From: Ichthyophis bannanicus
Lineage: Eukaryota > Chordata > Amphibia > Gymnophiona > Ichthyophiidae
Direction: 5' to 3'
Assembly: GCA_033557465.1 (NCBI GenBank)
Contig: CM066033.1
Location: 711,685,637 to 711,749,636, forward strand
Length of the DNA: 64,000 nt
Shown here: piece after piece, positions 42,545-53,475 of the stretch
Layout of the letters: every line of letters begins with the position of its first letter
How positions within the stretch are numbered: position 1 is the first letter of the stretch
Position numbers and translations under genes: made by a program
Notes under the pieces: generated by a model
Databases searched by the model: none
Told to the model about the DNA's origin: nothing
Seen by the model: only the letters and a program-made list of their open reading frames with translations

Positions 42545-44150
42545 GCCCCTTACCGCGTCTCCGCACATGACCCTGCACCCCCCTTGGGCCGCCTCTGGGA
42601 CCAGCAGGTAAGACCCCCAGCTCCAGGGCACGGCCCTCCAAGGAACCCTGGCGAGAGGAGGCTCCCAAGGTGTCGGAGGATCGTGTCAAGTTCCCTGACA
42701 CTATCACCATCGATTTCCCTACGAGCGACGTGGCTCTGGATTTGATGACCTAGAGACCCCAGTCAGCTGCTGCGGAGCCAACAGGCATCGAGGCCTGGAT
42801 GGCGATCCTGGAACGCAGGTTCTCTGCATTCCTCGAGGTGCAGCGGGGCCTGATGGCTGGTACCTCCTGATCAACTGTGCCTGCCACGGGGCTGTCCTCG
42901 GCAAAGACGTCCCTGGAGGATACACAATCTATCCTCGAAAAATTGACTTAATCGGTGCTGGCTCCATCGACGTCCGACTTGAGGCATGACTCATCATTGG
43001 GTGCTGCTGTGGCGGGCTACCGGCACCAGGAGTAGTCGATGCTGAGTCGGTCAGGAGAGTGTCCGGTGCTTGATGATTCCTCTGATTCCGTATCGACTTG
43101 GGAGACAGATGAGGAATCCCCTGACATCATCTTTCACCAGGACATCCCCTCCAACCAGTCCCTGCCACACCATCATCGGTGGTCTTCTCCGGAGTATCTC
43201 ACCTTCCTGGAGTTTGGAGGGAGATGTCCCAGGCCTTCACCTTCGCAATGGTGCCCGAGGAAGAGCCTCAGACCAAGGATCTCGAGATCCTCCAGTATGA
43301 GGCTCCCCCGAGGGAGGCATTGACGGTGCTCATACCCCTTTCCCATCCTGGAACGGTAGCTGTTCTGGATGTGGGAAACCCCGGTGACTGAGCCGATTGT
43401 GACCTGTCGACTTGATTCTCGGTTTCGAGTTGGCCAGAGCCTGGGCTTCTAAAAAGCAGAGCTGCCTCACAAGTCCATGGTGATGGAGTTGGCCATGCAT
43501 CACATAAAGAGCCAGAAGATACAGGGAGGCCCACGCCATGGATGCATTTTACAGGAAGTGTTTCCAGGGCTCAAGCTCACAGCCTAGATCCAGGCATACC
43601 AGCTGTACATGGGTATGTACCTGAGGGACCTGGTGAAGGAGCTCGCTGGGTTTTCGGCTAGACTGTCATGTGAACCTCTTGAGTGTTTTCAGCACCCTGG
43701 TTTCCTCTGTCAAGGATTGCTCCAAGGTTCAAACACGGGCGGCTTTCGACGGCTTCAAGATGGTGGCTCGGGTAGCTGCTGTGGTCATTAGTGCCAGATG
43801 CCTTGCCTGGCTACAGTCCTCCGACCTGGAGCAATGGGTTCAGGACAAGTTGGCTGACGTCCCTTGTCGGGGAAAGAACCTCTTCAGCAAACCCATGACT
43901 GAGAAGGCCGACGAGCTTGAGAGAGAATTCCTGACCAGATCCCGGCTGTTCAGGAAGACTGCTAACCCTTCCCGTTGGAAGGCTTCAGGGAAAAAGCCCT
44001 TCCACCCAAAAAACAAGAAGGCTTACGGGGGTTACTCCAAATTTCCGATCTGCCAGGCTCCACCTCAGGGGCAGTAGGCCAAAGCACAGGGGCACAGCCC
44101 CTGTAAGGCACAAAAGCCCTCAAACCCTAAACAGCACTGGAGGTGCCGCC
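42545..44150 (+). pseudogene. DIRS-C2 gag
   Basis: Starts in the linker (AAEPTGIEAWMAILERRFSAF, ASSDSVSTWETDEESPDI) and continues to the gag core: EDLEILQYEAPPREALTVL, LYMGMYLRDLVKELAGFSA, then in 43670-44077 CSKVQTRAAFDGFKMVARVA, QSSDLEQWVQDKLADVPC and SRLFRKTANPSRWK. The N-terminal cysteine part is missing. Several frame changes occur before 43600. Confidence 0.8.
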
Positions 44151-44179
44151 TGAGGGGGGGGGGGGGCGTTTGACTCCTT

Positions 44180-44420
44180 AGGCAAAGCTTCTCTCCCCCA
44201 GGACGTAACGGGCCCAAGGTTCATGGGAGGAGGCTGGTCTACTTCGCACACCTATGGCCAGTTGTTACTGCAGATACCTGGGTGCTACAGGTGATCAGGG
44301 AGATGTACCACCTCCACTTCTTCCAGCTTCCTCCTCCCTACTTCCCAGGGGAAATGTCAGGCCTTCCTCCTGCAGAACTGCATGCTGTGCTGTGCTAGGA
44401 CATACAGGGCTTTTCAGAGG
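44180..44420 (+). pseudogene. DIRS-C2 reverse transcriptase stub
   Basis: Only the leader before the RT core remains: RLVYFAHLWPVVTADTWVL, VIREMYHLHFFQLPPPYFPGE, then an in-frame TAG and DIQGFSE. The next base belongs to the recombinase region, so RT, RNase H and methyltransferase-like domain (about 2.4 kb in siblings) are deleted. Confidence 0.72.
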
Positions 44421-45806
44421 TGAGAGCCAGACAGCTATAGTACACCACTGCCTCTGGAGGGAGGTGGAAGATGTCCTGCTGGCCTCGCATAAGGATTCCA
44501 CGCGTCGGGCGTATGCCTTTAAATGGCTCAGGTTTTTGCTGTGGTGCACAGAGGGGGGTTTTAACCCCATCTGTGCGGTGCAAGACGTCTTGCAATACCT
44601 CTTGCATATTTCTGGTACTGGCCCCCATCCAACACGGTGATAGTGCACCTCTGTGCCATTTCGGCTCACCACCACCTGGTATATGGTCAGGCCATCTCTG
44701 TGCACCCTTTGGTGGGCTGTTTCATAAGAGGACTCCTGCTGTCCTGGCCCCCAATCCATCTACCGCCAGTGACATGGGACCAATGTTCCCTCTAATTTTC
44801 TGTAGGTTGTGTGCGCATAAAATATCAGCTGTGCAGCTTTTGAAGGAAGATTAAATTTTTGTGCGCCACATAACGACACTCGGAGTTATATACTTTAAAA
44901 TTTGACTACACGTCAGAATACAGTATGTACGCCACATTGATTGCACTAGAAAATATTGTAGAACTTGTGAAAACCATAAATACACAACAACTTTTAAATT
45001 TTAAGATGTCTGTGTTGTTTTCTATCAGAATCAGAACCGTAATTTTTGTGTGCTCTGTTGTAAAGTATGTGCGCTCGCTCGGCAAGGTGTGTGCGTGCGC
45101 ACACGCGCACAGCTTAGAGGGAACAGTGCATGGGACCTAAATGTGATGTTGGGGAAGCTCATGGCTCTCCCCTTTGAGCCCTTGGCTACCTGCCATCTCA
45201 AGTACCTGTTTTGGAAGGTCGTTTCCCAGGTGCTTGAGTGAGCTGCAGGCGCTGGTGGCACATGCACCCTACACTAGATTTTGCAGGAACAGAGTTATCC
45301 TTCAGACTCACCCCAAGTTCCCGCCAAAGGTGGTCTCCACCTTCCACTTAAATCAGGAGATGGTGCTCCCCACCTTCTTTCCCAGGCCTCACACCTCCAG
45401 GGCGGAGGCCCCTCTGCATACGCTTGACTGCAGAGGGCCTTGTCCTTTTATATTCAGAGGACACAGCCCCACTGCCTCTCAGTGCAGCTCCTTGTCTCCT
45501 TTGACCCCAGTTGCCTTGGGGTTGAATTCTCCGAGTGCACCCTCTTACGATGGGTGGCTGATTGCATCTCCTTTGCCTACGAGCAGGCAGGGCTTCCTCT
45601 GGACCATCATGTCACTGTGCACAATGTGCACGCCATGGCAGCCTCTGTGGCCAACCTATGCTTGGTGCCATTACTGGACATCTGCTGCTGGTCTGCTACC
45701 TAGTCTTCTGTGCACACCTTCGCAGCGCACTACTGCTTGGAAGAGAGTTCATGACGTGATAGCACCTTCGGCCGGGTAGTACTTCGTTACCTCTTTGGAG
45801 AATAGT
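44421..45806 (+). pseudogene. DIRS-C2 tyrosine recombinase, split by a MITE
   Basis: The N-terminal part (44450-44772) gives LASHKDSTRRAYAFKWLRFL, LLHISGTG and PPVTWD in changing frames. After the MITE it continues from 45129: WDLNVMLGKLMALPFEPLA, SELQALVAHAPYTRFCRNRV, VVSTFHLNQEMVLPTFFPRP, then LPLDHHVTVHNVHAMAASVAN. The His-x-x-Arg pair is now His-Asn-Val-His, and the Tyr region reads FAAHYC in another frame. It is inactive. Confidence 0.78.
44781..45128. mobile_element. hAT-type MITE, copy 1 (348 bp)
   Basis: Termini are CAATGTTCCCTCTAA and, inverted, CACTGTTCCCTCTAA. CATGGGAC lies directly outside both ends (44773-44780 and 45129-45136) as an 8-bp target duplication, and removing element plus one duplication restores the recombinase (VTWDLNVM). 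A purine/pyrimidine GTGTGCGTGCGCACAC stretch lies near the right end. No coding capacity. Copy 2 is at 55003-55373. Confidence 0.93.
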
Positions 45807-45984
45807 GCAACTCCTTCCCTCCAGCCCTTTGTGTTCGGGCTACCGGAGAGGAGATTAAACTTTTGATGTTGCTGCTGCAGTGCTGGACTTCCTGCTAACC
45901 AGTGCTCCCTGCTGTCCTTTATGGTCTGCTTTTTGGGTCACCCGTGACTTCTACAGGTTTCTCAGTAGCCTGTAGCTTGGGGGT

Positions 45985-46294
45985 CCCATATGTGGGAACT
46001 GACTTCCTGCATGTTCCCACAGGTGGTGTTACTCACCTATAACAGGTGTTCCCCAGGGACAGCAGGAATCAGTCCTCACAACCTTCCCTCTTCCCTGTGG
46101 AGTTGTTTTTTCTTTTTGCTGTGTTATGCTATGATATCATACTGAGGTAAGATGGCACTCTTAGGTGGAAAGGTGACCGTGCATGCACGGTGAACTCCCA
46201 AAGGCTTTCTTTGAAAGCTGGGGAGTGGATCCGTGCGGGCTCAGTCGTCACCCATATGTGGGGAATTATTCCTGCTGTCCCTGGTGAACACCAG
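45985..46294. repeat. DIRS-C2 internal complementary region and partial right ITR
   Basis: The ICR (about 45985-46085) has the pattern CCCATATGTGGGAACTGACTTC...TGTTACTCACC...GGACAGCAGGAATCAGTCC. The right repeat follows with AAAGGCTTTCTTTGAAAGCTGGGGAG and stops at GAACACC. Confidence 0.78.
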
Positions 46295-46412
46295 TTCTTC
46301 AGGAGCAAGCAGGAAGTCAGTCCTCACATATTGGTGATGTCGGCGCCGACGGAGCCCGTACGGAGCAAATCCCCAGCTTTCAAAGAAAGCCTTTGGGATT
46401 GCTACCACGCAT

Positions 46413-47245
46413 GTGTGGTCCCCACCGGAAGACATGGGCTTCTTGGACTTCGTCAAGGACATGTCCAAGGCCTTGGCGTTTCCCACCGAGTCTGAGGAGG
46501 ATCCTCAGGCCGATGAGCTCAAGATCCTCCAATACAAGTCTCCTCCTCGAGCATCGCTCACAGTGCCCATTCCTCCCATCTTGGAGTGGCTCATGTTCCG
46601 TATGTGGGAGACACTGGTGTTGGTGTCGGTGGTCAGCAAGCAGCTCGACTCGATGTTCAGAGTCTGCCGGAGCCGTGACTTTCAGAAGTCAAAGCTGACG
46701 CAAAACTCCATGGTGTTGGAGTTGGCTATGTGTCGGCTGAAGAGCCAGAAGACACACTTTTCGGTGCCCCCCGGCAGGGAGACCCATACCTTGGATGCCC
46801 TCGGCAGAAAGTGCTATCAGGGCTCGATGCTGAATTGCCGAATCCAGGCCCACCAGCTGTACATGGGCATGTACCTGAGGGACCTGGCGAAGGAGCTCGC
46901 TGGTACTCAGCTGGTCTCTCTGAGGAACCTTTGCAGTGCTTCAAGAGCCTGTCCAAAGCCGTCCGTGAGTGCTCCAAATTTATGTCTCGGGCAGCCTATG
47001 ATGGTTTCGAGTCAGCGGTCCAGGTATCTGTGGTGGGCATCGGTGTGCGCCGCCAAGCTTGACTCCAGTCGTCTGACCTCGAGCAATGGGTACAGGACAA
47101 GTTGGTCGATGTCCCATGCCAAGGGGAAAACCTCTTCAGTAAACCCATGACCGACAAGCCCTCAGAGCTGGAGACCGAGTTCATGACAAGGACTAGGCTC
47201 TACAAGAAGACCACTGCCCCTCCCTGATGGAAGGGCTTGAGTAAA
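46413..47245 (+). pseudogene. DIRS-D gag core
   Basis: The left repeat passes directly into SPPEDMGFLDFVKDMSKAL, so the cysteine start and linker are deleted. The frame continues with ILEWLMFRMWETLV, FQKSKLTQNSMVLELAM and RKCYQGSMLNCRIQAHQLYM, loses frame near 46905, and resumes as FMSRAAYDGFESAVQVS and SSDLEQWVQDKLVDVPCQGE. It breaks at 47253 where B1 is inserted; gag resumes at 52990 with AYRNYPPYQASPAPQQ. Confidence 0.82.
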
Positions 47246-47253
47246 AAGCCCTT

Positions 47254-47420
47254 TTCTCCAGGACCAAGCAGGAAGTCAGTCCTCACATATGGGTGACGTC
47301 GGCGCCAACGGAGCCCCCATGTGGAGCATTTCCCCAGCTTTCAAAGAAAGCCTTTGGGAATGCAGCGCGCATGCGCGGTCCCCTTCCCGCCCAAGGGTGC
47401 CATCTTGCTCAGTCGTCTTT
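47254..47420 (+). repeat. DIRS-B1 left inverted terminal repeat
   Basis: Inverse of 52800-52986, sharing GTCGGCGCCAACGGAGCCCC and AATGCAGCGCGCATG. It contains the family block CAGCTTTCAAAGAAAGCC. Confidence 0.9.
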
Positions 47421-47662
47421 TTTTCCGCGGAGCCCAACGGAAGTGTGTCGTGGCCACCCGTGAAAAAGTTGATTTTTCAGTGTGGATCCGTGTATTTTCT
47501 CGGGTCGACGCCGGTTCCCTTTCCTGCCTGGGCCCGGTACACCGGTATCGAGCCCGGACTTCATTTTTCGGTTTTTGTCCTTAGAGACTAGTGTTTGCGC
47601 CATTTTTTCATTTTTCCCTGGCAGCCCAGTCTTTTGACCTTGCAGGGGCTCCTTTTCCCCCG

Positions 47663-49478
47663 ATGGCTGCCAGCAGGTTTAAGAAGTGTGATCGGTGTAA
47701 GAAACTGATGTCTCTCACCGACACACGACTGCTGCCTCTGGTGCCTCGGGCCCGACCATGACCCGCTGGTATGTGTCCTGTGTGGCAAAATGTCCTCCAA
47801 GGCATTGAGGAGCCGACAGCATCAACGCGAAAGGATCTTCTCTGATTACGCGTCCGTCCGAGCCCGGACTTCATCAGAGGCCTCAACGTCTCGGGAGTCC
47901 GACCCCAAGCGTCGTCGGGGCTCCTCTGAGAGGAGGTCTCCTTCACGGGAGCACCGCAAGAAGAAGAAACCCGCGAGGGTGGCGTCGGTGGACGCTCTTG
48001 GCTCCTCGAGGGCCAGGTCGCATAGCCCCAACCACTGTCCCGGGTCTTTGGAGTCGGAGAGGCCTGCTAAACAACCTCGTGTAGAGACGGAGGCCCTGGG
48101 TCACGTGAGTACTGTAGTCCTCGTGGACTCTTCTCCGGGGGAGCTGACGTCGGGGCCCGAGTCGGAGGCTGCTGGGTCTCCTGAGCTCGGACTCAGGTTG
48201 ACGGCCTTGGAGAGCAGTTTGGCTGCCTTCATGGAACAGCAGCGGTTACTGATCGCCGGTCTCACCGGTACATCTGCCCCGACCACCGGGAACTCGGCAT
48301 CCAAGTCGACCCCGGAGGCCGAGCCGATCTTCGAGTCCATGAGATCTCGAGTCGATCCTCAGCCGAGGTCACCCTCGATCTCCTGTGCGGGACCAAGGTC
48401 ATCGACGCCAGTGCTCTCGGCATCGGGGCGGATGGCATTGGTGCCCAACCGGAGCTGCTCGACTCCTCCTCGGAGGGGTCGGGATGAGAAACGGAGGACG
48501 AGGAGTCCCTGGACACTTTTCGGACCCGGTGCGTCCCTTCGGACTCACTGGAGTCTGAACCTCGGAGAAGGTCCCCCCCGGAGGATACCCGGTTCTTGGA
48601 CTTCGTGAGGGACATGGCCAAGGCCTTGGCCTTCCCCGCGGACCCTGAGGAGGAGCCTCAAGCCGAGGAGCTCGAGGCACTGCAGTATGACTCTCCCCCC
48701 CAAGGAGGCCTTTACTGTACTGGTTCCTCCGATGCTGGAACGGTTGCTCTTCCGCATGTGTGAGGCGCCGGCCTCGATGCCGGTTCTTAGCAAGGGGGTC
48801 GGTTCCATTTATCGAGTCCGCAAGAGCCCTGGGTTCCAGAAGGCACAGCTGCCGCATCACTCCATGGTTGTGGAATCGACCATGCATCATCTGAAGAGTC
48901 AGAAGATGCACTCCTCGTCCTCGGTAGAAAGTGCTTCCAGGACTCTATGCTTGCTTGCCGTGTCCAGACTTACCAGCTGTACATGGGCATGTATCTTCGA
49001 GACCTGGCAAAAGAGATTGCCGGGTTCTCTGCTGGTCTCTCCGAGGAACCTTTGCAGAGGTTCACAGCCTTGTCAACTGGTATTCGGGAGTGCTCGAAGT
49101 TTGTCTCGAGCTGCCTATGATGGCTTTGAGGCTTCGGCCCAAGTAGCCGCGGCCGGCATCGGCCCAAGGCGTCAGGCCTGGCTACAGTCATCGGACCTCG
49201 AGCCATGGGTGCAGGACAAGTTGGTCGATGTCCCTTGCCGAGGTGAAAACCTCTTTGGCAAGCCCATGGCTGAAAAGGCTGCAGAACTCGAGTCTGAGAC
49301 TCTCACCAGGACAAGGCTGTCCAGGAAGACCTCTGCTCCTTCTCAAAAGAAGAAGGGCTCGAGGAAAAAGTCCTTTTACCCGAGGAAGTCATCTGCCTAC
49401 AAATCTTACCCTCAATACCAGGCCTCCACAGCTCCCCAATGGTCAGCAGGCCAAGGGGTAGGGACATGGGCCCTGTAG
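47663..49478 (+). pseudogene. DIRS-B1 gag
   Basis: The ATG at 47663 gives MAASRFKKCDRCKKLMSLTD, then a one- or two-base loss shifts frame before CLRCLGPDHD. The linker is open at 47790-48608 (GSSRARSHSPNHCPGSLESE) and carries many TCGA/CCGG sites. The core is at 48687-49478: FTVLVPPMLERLLFRMCEAP, SPGFQKAQLPHHSMVVEST, then QSSDLEPWVQDKLVDVPC and LSRKTSAPSQKKKGSRKKSF. Breaks lie near 47720, 48485, 48700, 48920 and 49105. Confidence 0.87.
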
Positions 49479-49529
49479 GCAGAAAACTCCCAAGCCACAA
49501 GCTCCGGCTCCTGCACAGCAGGGAGCGGG

Positions 49530-50892
49530 GTTTTGACTCCAGTGGCATAGCCTCTCCTCCTCAGCTGGCCCCTCTCAGCACAGGAGGCCGGATGACCCTG
49601 TACACCCACAGGTGGTCAGCCATAACGGGATATCTGGGTGCTCAGCATAGTCCAAAAAGGCTATTTGCTCCACTTCAACCAGTTACCCCCCTCCTACTTT
49701 CCAGGGGAGCCTCCAAGACTCCCTCTGCACAGGAACTTACTCCTTCAGGAGTTGACAAGTCTTCTAAAGGAGCAGGCGGTGGAACTGGTGCCCCTCCACC
49801 TGAGAGGGCAAGGCTTCTATTCCAGGTACTTTCTGGTACCAAAAAGGGCAGGAGGCCTCAGGCCCATCCTCGACTTGCAAAATCTCAACAAGTTCCTGGT
49901 GAGGGAAAAGTTCAAGATGCTTACCCTTGGAATCCTGCTGCCCTACTTCCAGCAGGGAGATTGGCTATGCTCCTTAGACCTAAAGGATGCTTATACTCAC
50001 ATCCTCATTCATCCAGACCACAGACAATATCTCAGATTTGTAGTGGGAGGAAATCATTTTCAGTAGAGTACTTCCATTTGGCCTAACCTCCGCACCCAGG
50101 GTTTTCACCAAATGCCTGACGGTGGTAGCGGCCTATCTCAGAGTCCAGGGCATATTTGTCTTTCCATACCTGGACGACTGGCTCATCAGGGGTCAGTCTC
50201 CACAGGAAACCAGACAGGCCACCCTCCGCACTGTCTGCCTTCTACAGCATCTGGGTTTTGTCATAAACTTCGCAAAGTCCACTTTGTACCCCTCACAGAA
50301 CACAGAGTTCATAGGAGCAAGACTGGATACCCTTCAGGCGAAGGCTTATCTGCCTGTAGACAGGGCCCACAGACTGATGGACTTGGCCAGACAGTTCCAC
50401 AACAATTCTCTGGTTTCCGCCAGGCAATTCCTGGGACTATTGGGCCACATGGCATCCACGGTCCATGTTACTCCAAATACCTGTCTGCACACGAAGCCTG
50501 CTCAGTGGGGCCTCAGAACTCAGTGGCTGCAAGCCACAGGACACTTGAGAGACAAAGTAAGGGTGTCCAAACTGCTGGCGGCCCCCCTGCAGTGGTGGCT
50601 GCATCTCCCAAATCTAGTGCGCGGAGTGCCTTTTCAGCCACCACCACAAACACAAGTACTGACAACAGATGCTTCTCTTCAGGGTTGGGGTGCACATTGC
50701 CAGGGGGCATGCACCCAAGGCCTCTGGTCCCCTTGGGAGGCCACACAGCAGATCGACCTCTTGGAGCTGAGAGCTATCCGTTTGGCTCTCCAAACTTTCT
50801 CTCATGCCCTCTCTCACCAGTCTGTTCTGGTTCAGACAGACAATCAAGTCGCCATGTTCTATGTGAACAAACAAGGAGGCACAGGATCCTGA
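49530..50892 (+). pseudogene. DIRS-B1 reverse transcriptase and RNase H
   Basis: From 49638 the frame reads QELTSLLKEQAVELVPLHL, GFYSRYFLVPKRAGG, LDLQNLNKFLVREKFKM and CSLDLKDAYTHILIHP, stopping at 50066 (TAG, frame loss by a small deletion). From 50122 the frame resumes: FPYLDDWLIRGQSPQETRQ, FINFAKSTL-type primer grip, EFIGARLDTLQAKAYLP, LGLLGHMASTVHVTP, then RNase H LTTDASLQGWGAHC, IDLLELRAIRLALQ and QTDNQVAMFYVNKQGGTGS. A TGA at 50890-50892 ends it; the rest of RNase H (YLLGQENYLADRWSRI) follows in frame. Confidence 0.9.
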
Positions 50893-51444
50893 CTTCTGTG
50901 TCAGGAGGCTCAAGCCCTGTGCTCATGGGCAGTCCAACAGGGCATACTTCTCAAGGCGGTTTATCTGCTCGGCCAAGAGAATTACCTAGCAGACAGGTGG
51001 AGCAGGATTCTGCAGCCACACGAATGGCAGTTGAATCCTCTGGTGGTCCAGCGGATCTTCCTAAGATGGGGTCTTCCAACCATCGATCTCTTTGCCAGTC
51101 CACTCAACCGTCAACTACCCAGGTTCTTCTCCAGACAACCGCATCCTCTGAGAATAGCAGCAGATGCGTTTCTAATCTCTTGGTCTATGGGCCTACTGTA
51201 TGCGTTTCCTCCCACGCATCTAGTGGCCCGGACCCTTTTCAAGGTGCTTCGGGACAAGGCCTTGGTGATCCTGGTAGCCCCCAGATAGCCGAGGCAACTG
51301 TGGTTTCCACTCCTTCTGCAGTTGGCTGTGGACACTCCATTCCCTCTGGGGGTGCAACCCGATCTCCTATCTCAGGATCGGGGATCTCTCTTGCACCCCA
51401 ACCTCCAGTCCCTCAATTTGATGGCCTGGATGCTGAAAGGCTAG
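50893..51444 (+). pseudogene. DIRS-B1 RNase H end and methyltransferase-like domain
   Basis: After the TGA the frame continues with HEWQLNPLVVQRIFLRWGL, TIDLFASPLNRQLPRFFSRQ, AADAFLISWSMGLLYAFPP and LVILVAPR, then an in-frame TAG at 51286-51288 where relatives have RWPRQLW. It goes on to the native-looking end at 51442-51444 (TAG) after MAWMLKG. The stop position matches A1 and C1. Confidence 0.85.
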
Positions 51445-52490
51445 TTCTAGCTCCCTTACTGCTACCTAGGGAGGTGGAGGAGGTGGTCTTGGCCTCTAGG
51501 AGGCACTCCACTAGAAAATCCACTAGAAAATCTTATGCCCTCAAGTGGCGTAGGTTCTCCACCTGGTGTGCTCAGCACAAGGAGGATCCTTTTTCATGCC
51601 TGGTGCCAGTGGTGCTGCAATATTTGCTTCACCTCTCCAACCTGGGCCTTAAATCCAACTCTGTTCGGGTCCACCTCAGTGCTCTGTCAGCGCACCATTC
51701 ACAGGTGGAGGGTCACTTTCTGTCAGGCCACCCTTTAGTGGCCTGCTTCCTCAGAGGCCTCCTTTTGCTCAAGCCTCCAATTCGTCCACCTGCACCTGAG
51801 TGGGATTTGAATGTGGTCTTGCAACGACTTACTTGTCACCTTTTGAGCCTATGGCTACTTGTCCTTTACGCTTTCTTTCCTGGAAGGCATTGTTTTTGGT
51901 AGCTCTTACCTCAGCCAGGCGAGTCAGTGAGCTACAAGCTCTGGTCTCAGAGGCACCGTACACAAGGTTCTATAGGAACAGGGTGGTCTTACGGAGTCAT
52001 GCAAAGTTCCTTCCAAAGATTGTCTCCTCCTTCCATCTCAATCAGGAGGTGGTTCTTCCTACTTTCTTTCCCAGGCCGCATGCCAGCCGGGCTGAAATGG
52101 TCTTGCATATCCTGGACTGTAGGAGGGCGTTGTCCTTCTACCTTGACCGTACGCAGGGACACGAAGGGCTGTTCAGCTCTTCGTATCTTTTGACCCTAAT
52201 AAGCTGGGGTTACCTGTCTCCAAGCGTAGCTTGTCCATCTGGGTGGCAGACTGTATCGCCTGGGCATACAGGGCAGCCGGCCTCTCCTTGCAGGGTTGAG
52301 TCACAGCCCACCGTGTCAGAACGAAAGCCGCGTCAGTAACTCATCTCCGTTCTGTTCCGCTGGCAGAGATCTGCCGGGCCGCTACTTGGTCTTCAAGCCA
52401 GGCTTTTGCGGCCCACTACTGCCTCGAGAGGGAGTCCCGCAGGGATAGTGCTTTCGGACAGGCAGTACTCCGTAATCTCTTTGAGGTATA
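51418..52490 (+). pseudogene. DIRS-B1 tyrosine recombinase
   Basis: The recombinase frame overlaps the polymerase stop: FDGLDAERLVLAPLLLPREV, then ASRRHSTRKSTRKSYALKW (with a small duplication CACTAGAAAATC), LLHLSNLGLKSNSVRVHLSA and KPPIRPPAPEWDLNVVLQ to about 51835. After a frameshift, 51836-52160 gives FLSWKALFLVALTSARRVSE (first catalytic Arg present), VVSSFHLNQEVVLPTFFPRP and LDCRRALSFYLDRTQGH. The His-x-x-Arg region near 52300 is damaged, and the end reads FAAHYCLERESRRDSAFGQ with the Tyr kept. Confidence 0.87.
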
Positions 52491-52627
52491 GGCAACTCCT
52501 ACCCTCTGGCCCTGGTGTTGAGCTAGCGTACGGGGGCGTTCTCAGAGAAGATTCTTTCACACATGCTGGGGCTCTAGAGGGAGCTCATTGTTCAGCTTTG
52601 TGTCCCCGGTAGCCTGAAGCTGGGGAG

Positions 52628-52731
52628 TCCCATATGTGAGGACTGACTTCCTGCTTGGTCCTGGAGAAAGAGTAGTTACTCACCTGTAACAGGTGTTCTC
52701 AAGGAGCAGCAGGAATCAGTCCTCACAACCC
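52628..52731. repeat. DIRS-B1 internal complementary region
   Basis: Complement of the left end (CTTGGTCCTGGAGA) and of the right end (AGTAGTTACTCACCTG), joined at AAG (52668-52670), the complement of CTT at the insertion site. Confidence 0.9.
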
Positions 52732-52799
52732 TCCCTCCACCCCTGGGAGTTGCAGTCATATAATTCATTTTGTTTTTTTGCTGTCTTTTAGCTATGTCA

Positions 52800-52986
52800 T
52801 CAGACTGAGCAAGATGGCACCCTTGGGCAGGAAGAGGACCGCGCATGTGTGCTGCATTCCCAAAGGCTTTCTTTGAAAGCTGGGGAAATGCTCCGCATGG
52901 GGGCTCCGTCGGCGCCAACATCACCCATATGTGAGGACTGATTCCTGCTGCTCCTGGAGAACACCTGTTACAGGTGAGTAACTACT
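52800..52986 (-). repeat. DIRS-B1 right inverted terminal repeat
   Basis: Inverse of 47254-47420, ending ACAGGTGAGTAACTACT followed by CTT. Confidence 0.9.
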
Positions 52987-52989
52987 CTT

Positions 52990-53305
52990 TGCCCGAGGAT
53001 GTTCACTGCTTACCGAAACTACCCACCTTACCAGGCCTCCCCGGCTCCCCAGCAAGAACAGCAGACCAAGGGATAAGGGCATGGCCCACGTAAGCAGAAG
53101 GCTCCCAAGACGCAGGCTCCAGCTCTGGCCCAGCCTGGAGGGAGCATTTGACTCCTAGAACATAGCCCCTCTCCCTTTGGAAGGCCTGGTCATGGCGCAC
53201 TGGGTCAGGGCTATAGCGACCTCAGTAGCTAACCTGCGCTCGGTCCCGCTAGCAGACTTCTGCCAGGCCAGCACTTGGTCTTCAGTCCATACCTTAGCAT
53301 CTCAT
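52990..53305 (+). pseudogene. DIRS-D gag tail fused to recombinase end
   Basis: Begins TAYRNYPPYQASPAPQQEQQ (gag C-terminus), then at about 53175 switches to EGLVMAHWVRAIATSVANL, PLADFCQASTWSSVHTLASH, the recombinase His-x-x-Arg region (here His-Trp-Val-Arg) and Tyr approach. The fusion marks the internal deletion of RT to mid-recombinase. It stops at the Tyr position where B2 was inserted; YCLDREFQQDSAFGQAM resumes after 59409. Confidence 0.82.
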
Positions 53306-53475
53306 TCTCCAGGACCAAGCAGGAAGTCAGTCCTCACATATGGGTGACATCGACGTCGATGAAGCCCTAGCGGAGCATTTCCCCAGCTTTCCATGAAAGC
53401 CTTTGGGAATGCAGGCATGCATGCGCGGTTCCCTTCCCGCCTAAAGGTGCCATCTTAACTCAGTCTCTCTTTTTC
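53306..53475 (+). repeat. DIRS-B2 left inverted terminal repeat
   Basis: Inverse of 59215-59405, with the private CGACGTCGATGAAGCCCTAG and TTTCCATGAAAGCC variants. Confidence 0.9.

Larger units (their letters stand above)
42545..46294 (+). mobile_element. DIRS retrotransposon C2, polymerase deleted and both extremes lost
   Basis: A C-type DIRS starting inside gag and running through the gag core, the first part of RT, then directly into the recombinase, an ICR and most of the right repeat. The polymerase from RT onward is deleted at about 44420. A hAT MITE interrupts the recombinase. The right repeat is cut after GAACACC at about 46292, where the D element begins. Without the MITE it is about 3.4 kb. 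Confidence 0.82.
47254..52986 (+). mobile_element. DIRS retrotransposon B1, full length
   Basis: A 5.73-kb element with matching terminal repeats, all coding domains and an ICR. CTT lies beside both ends (47251-47253 with one extra T; 52987-52989), and the ICR junction shows its complement AAG at 52668-52670. The flanking D gag continues across it (AAGCCCTT before, TGCCCGAGG after). Each coding region has a few frame breaks. Confidence 0.92.

Noticed and set aside
44890..45115. Coding sequence across 44925-45140
   Set aside because: The frame lies in a hAT MITE with clear termini and target duplication; the apparent ORF is accidental.
50112..51400. A long plus-strand frame within DIRS-B1 starting MPDGGSG
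   Set aside because: Up to about 51415 it is the wrong frame over RT, RNase H and the methyltransferase-like domain; only its last part is the true recombinase frame and is annotated as such.
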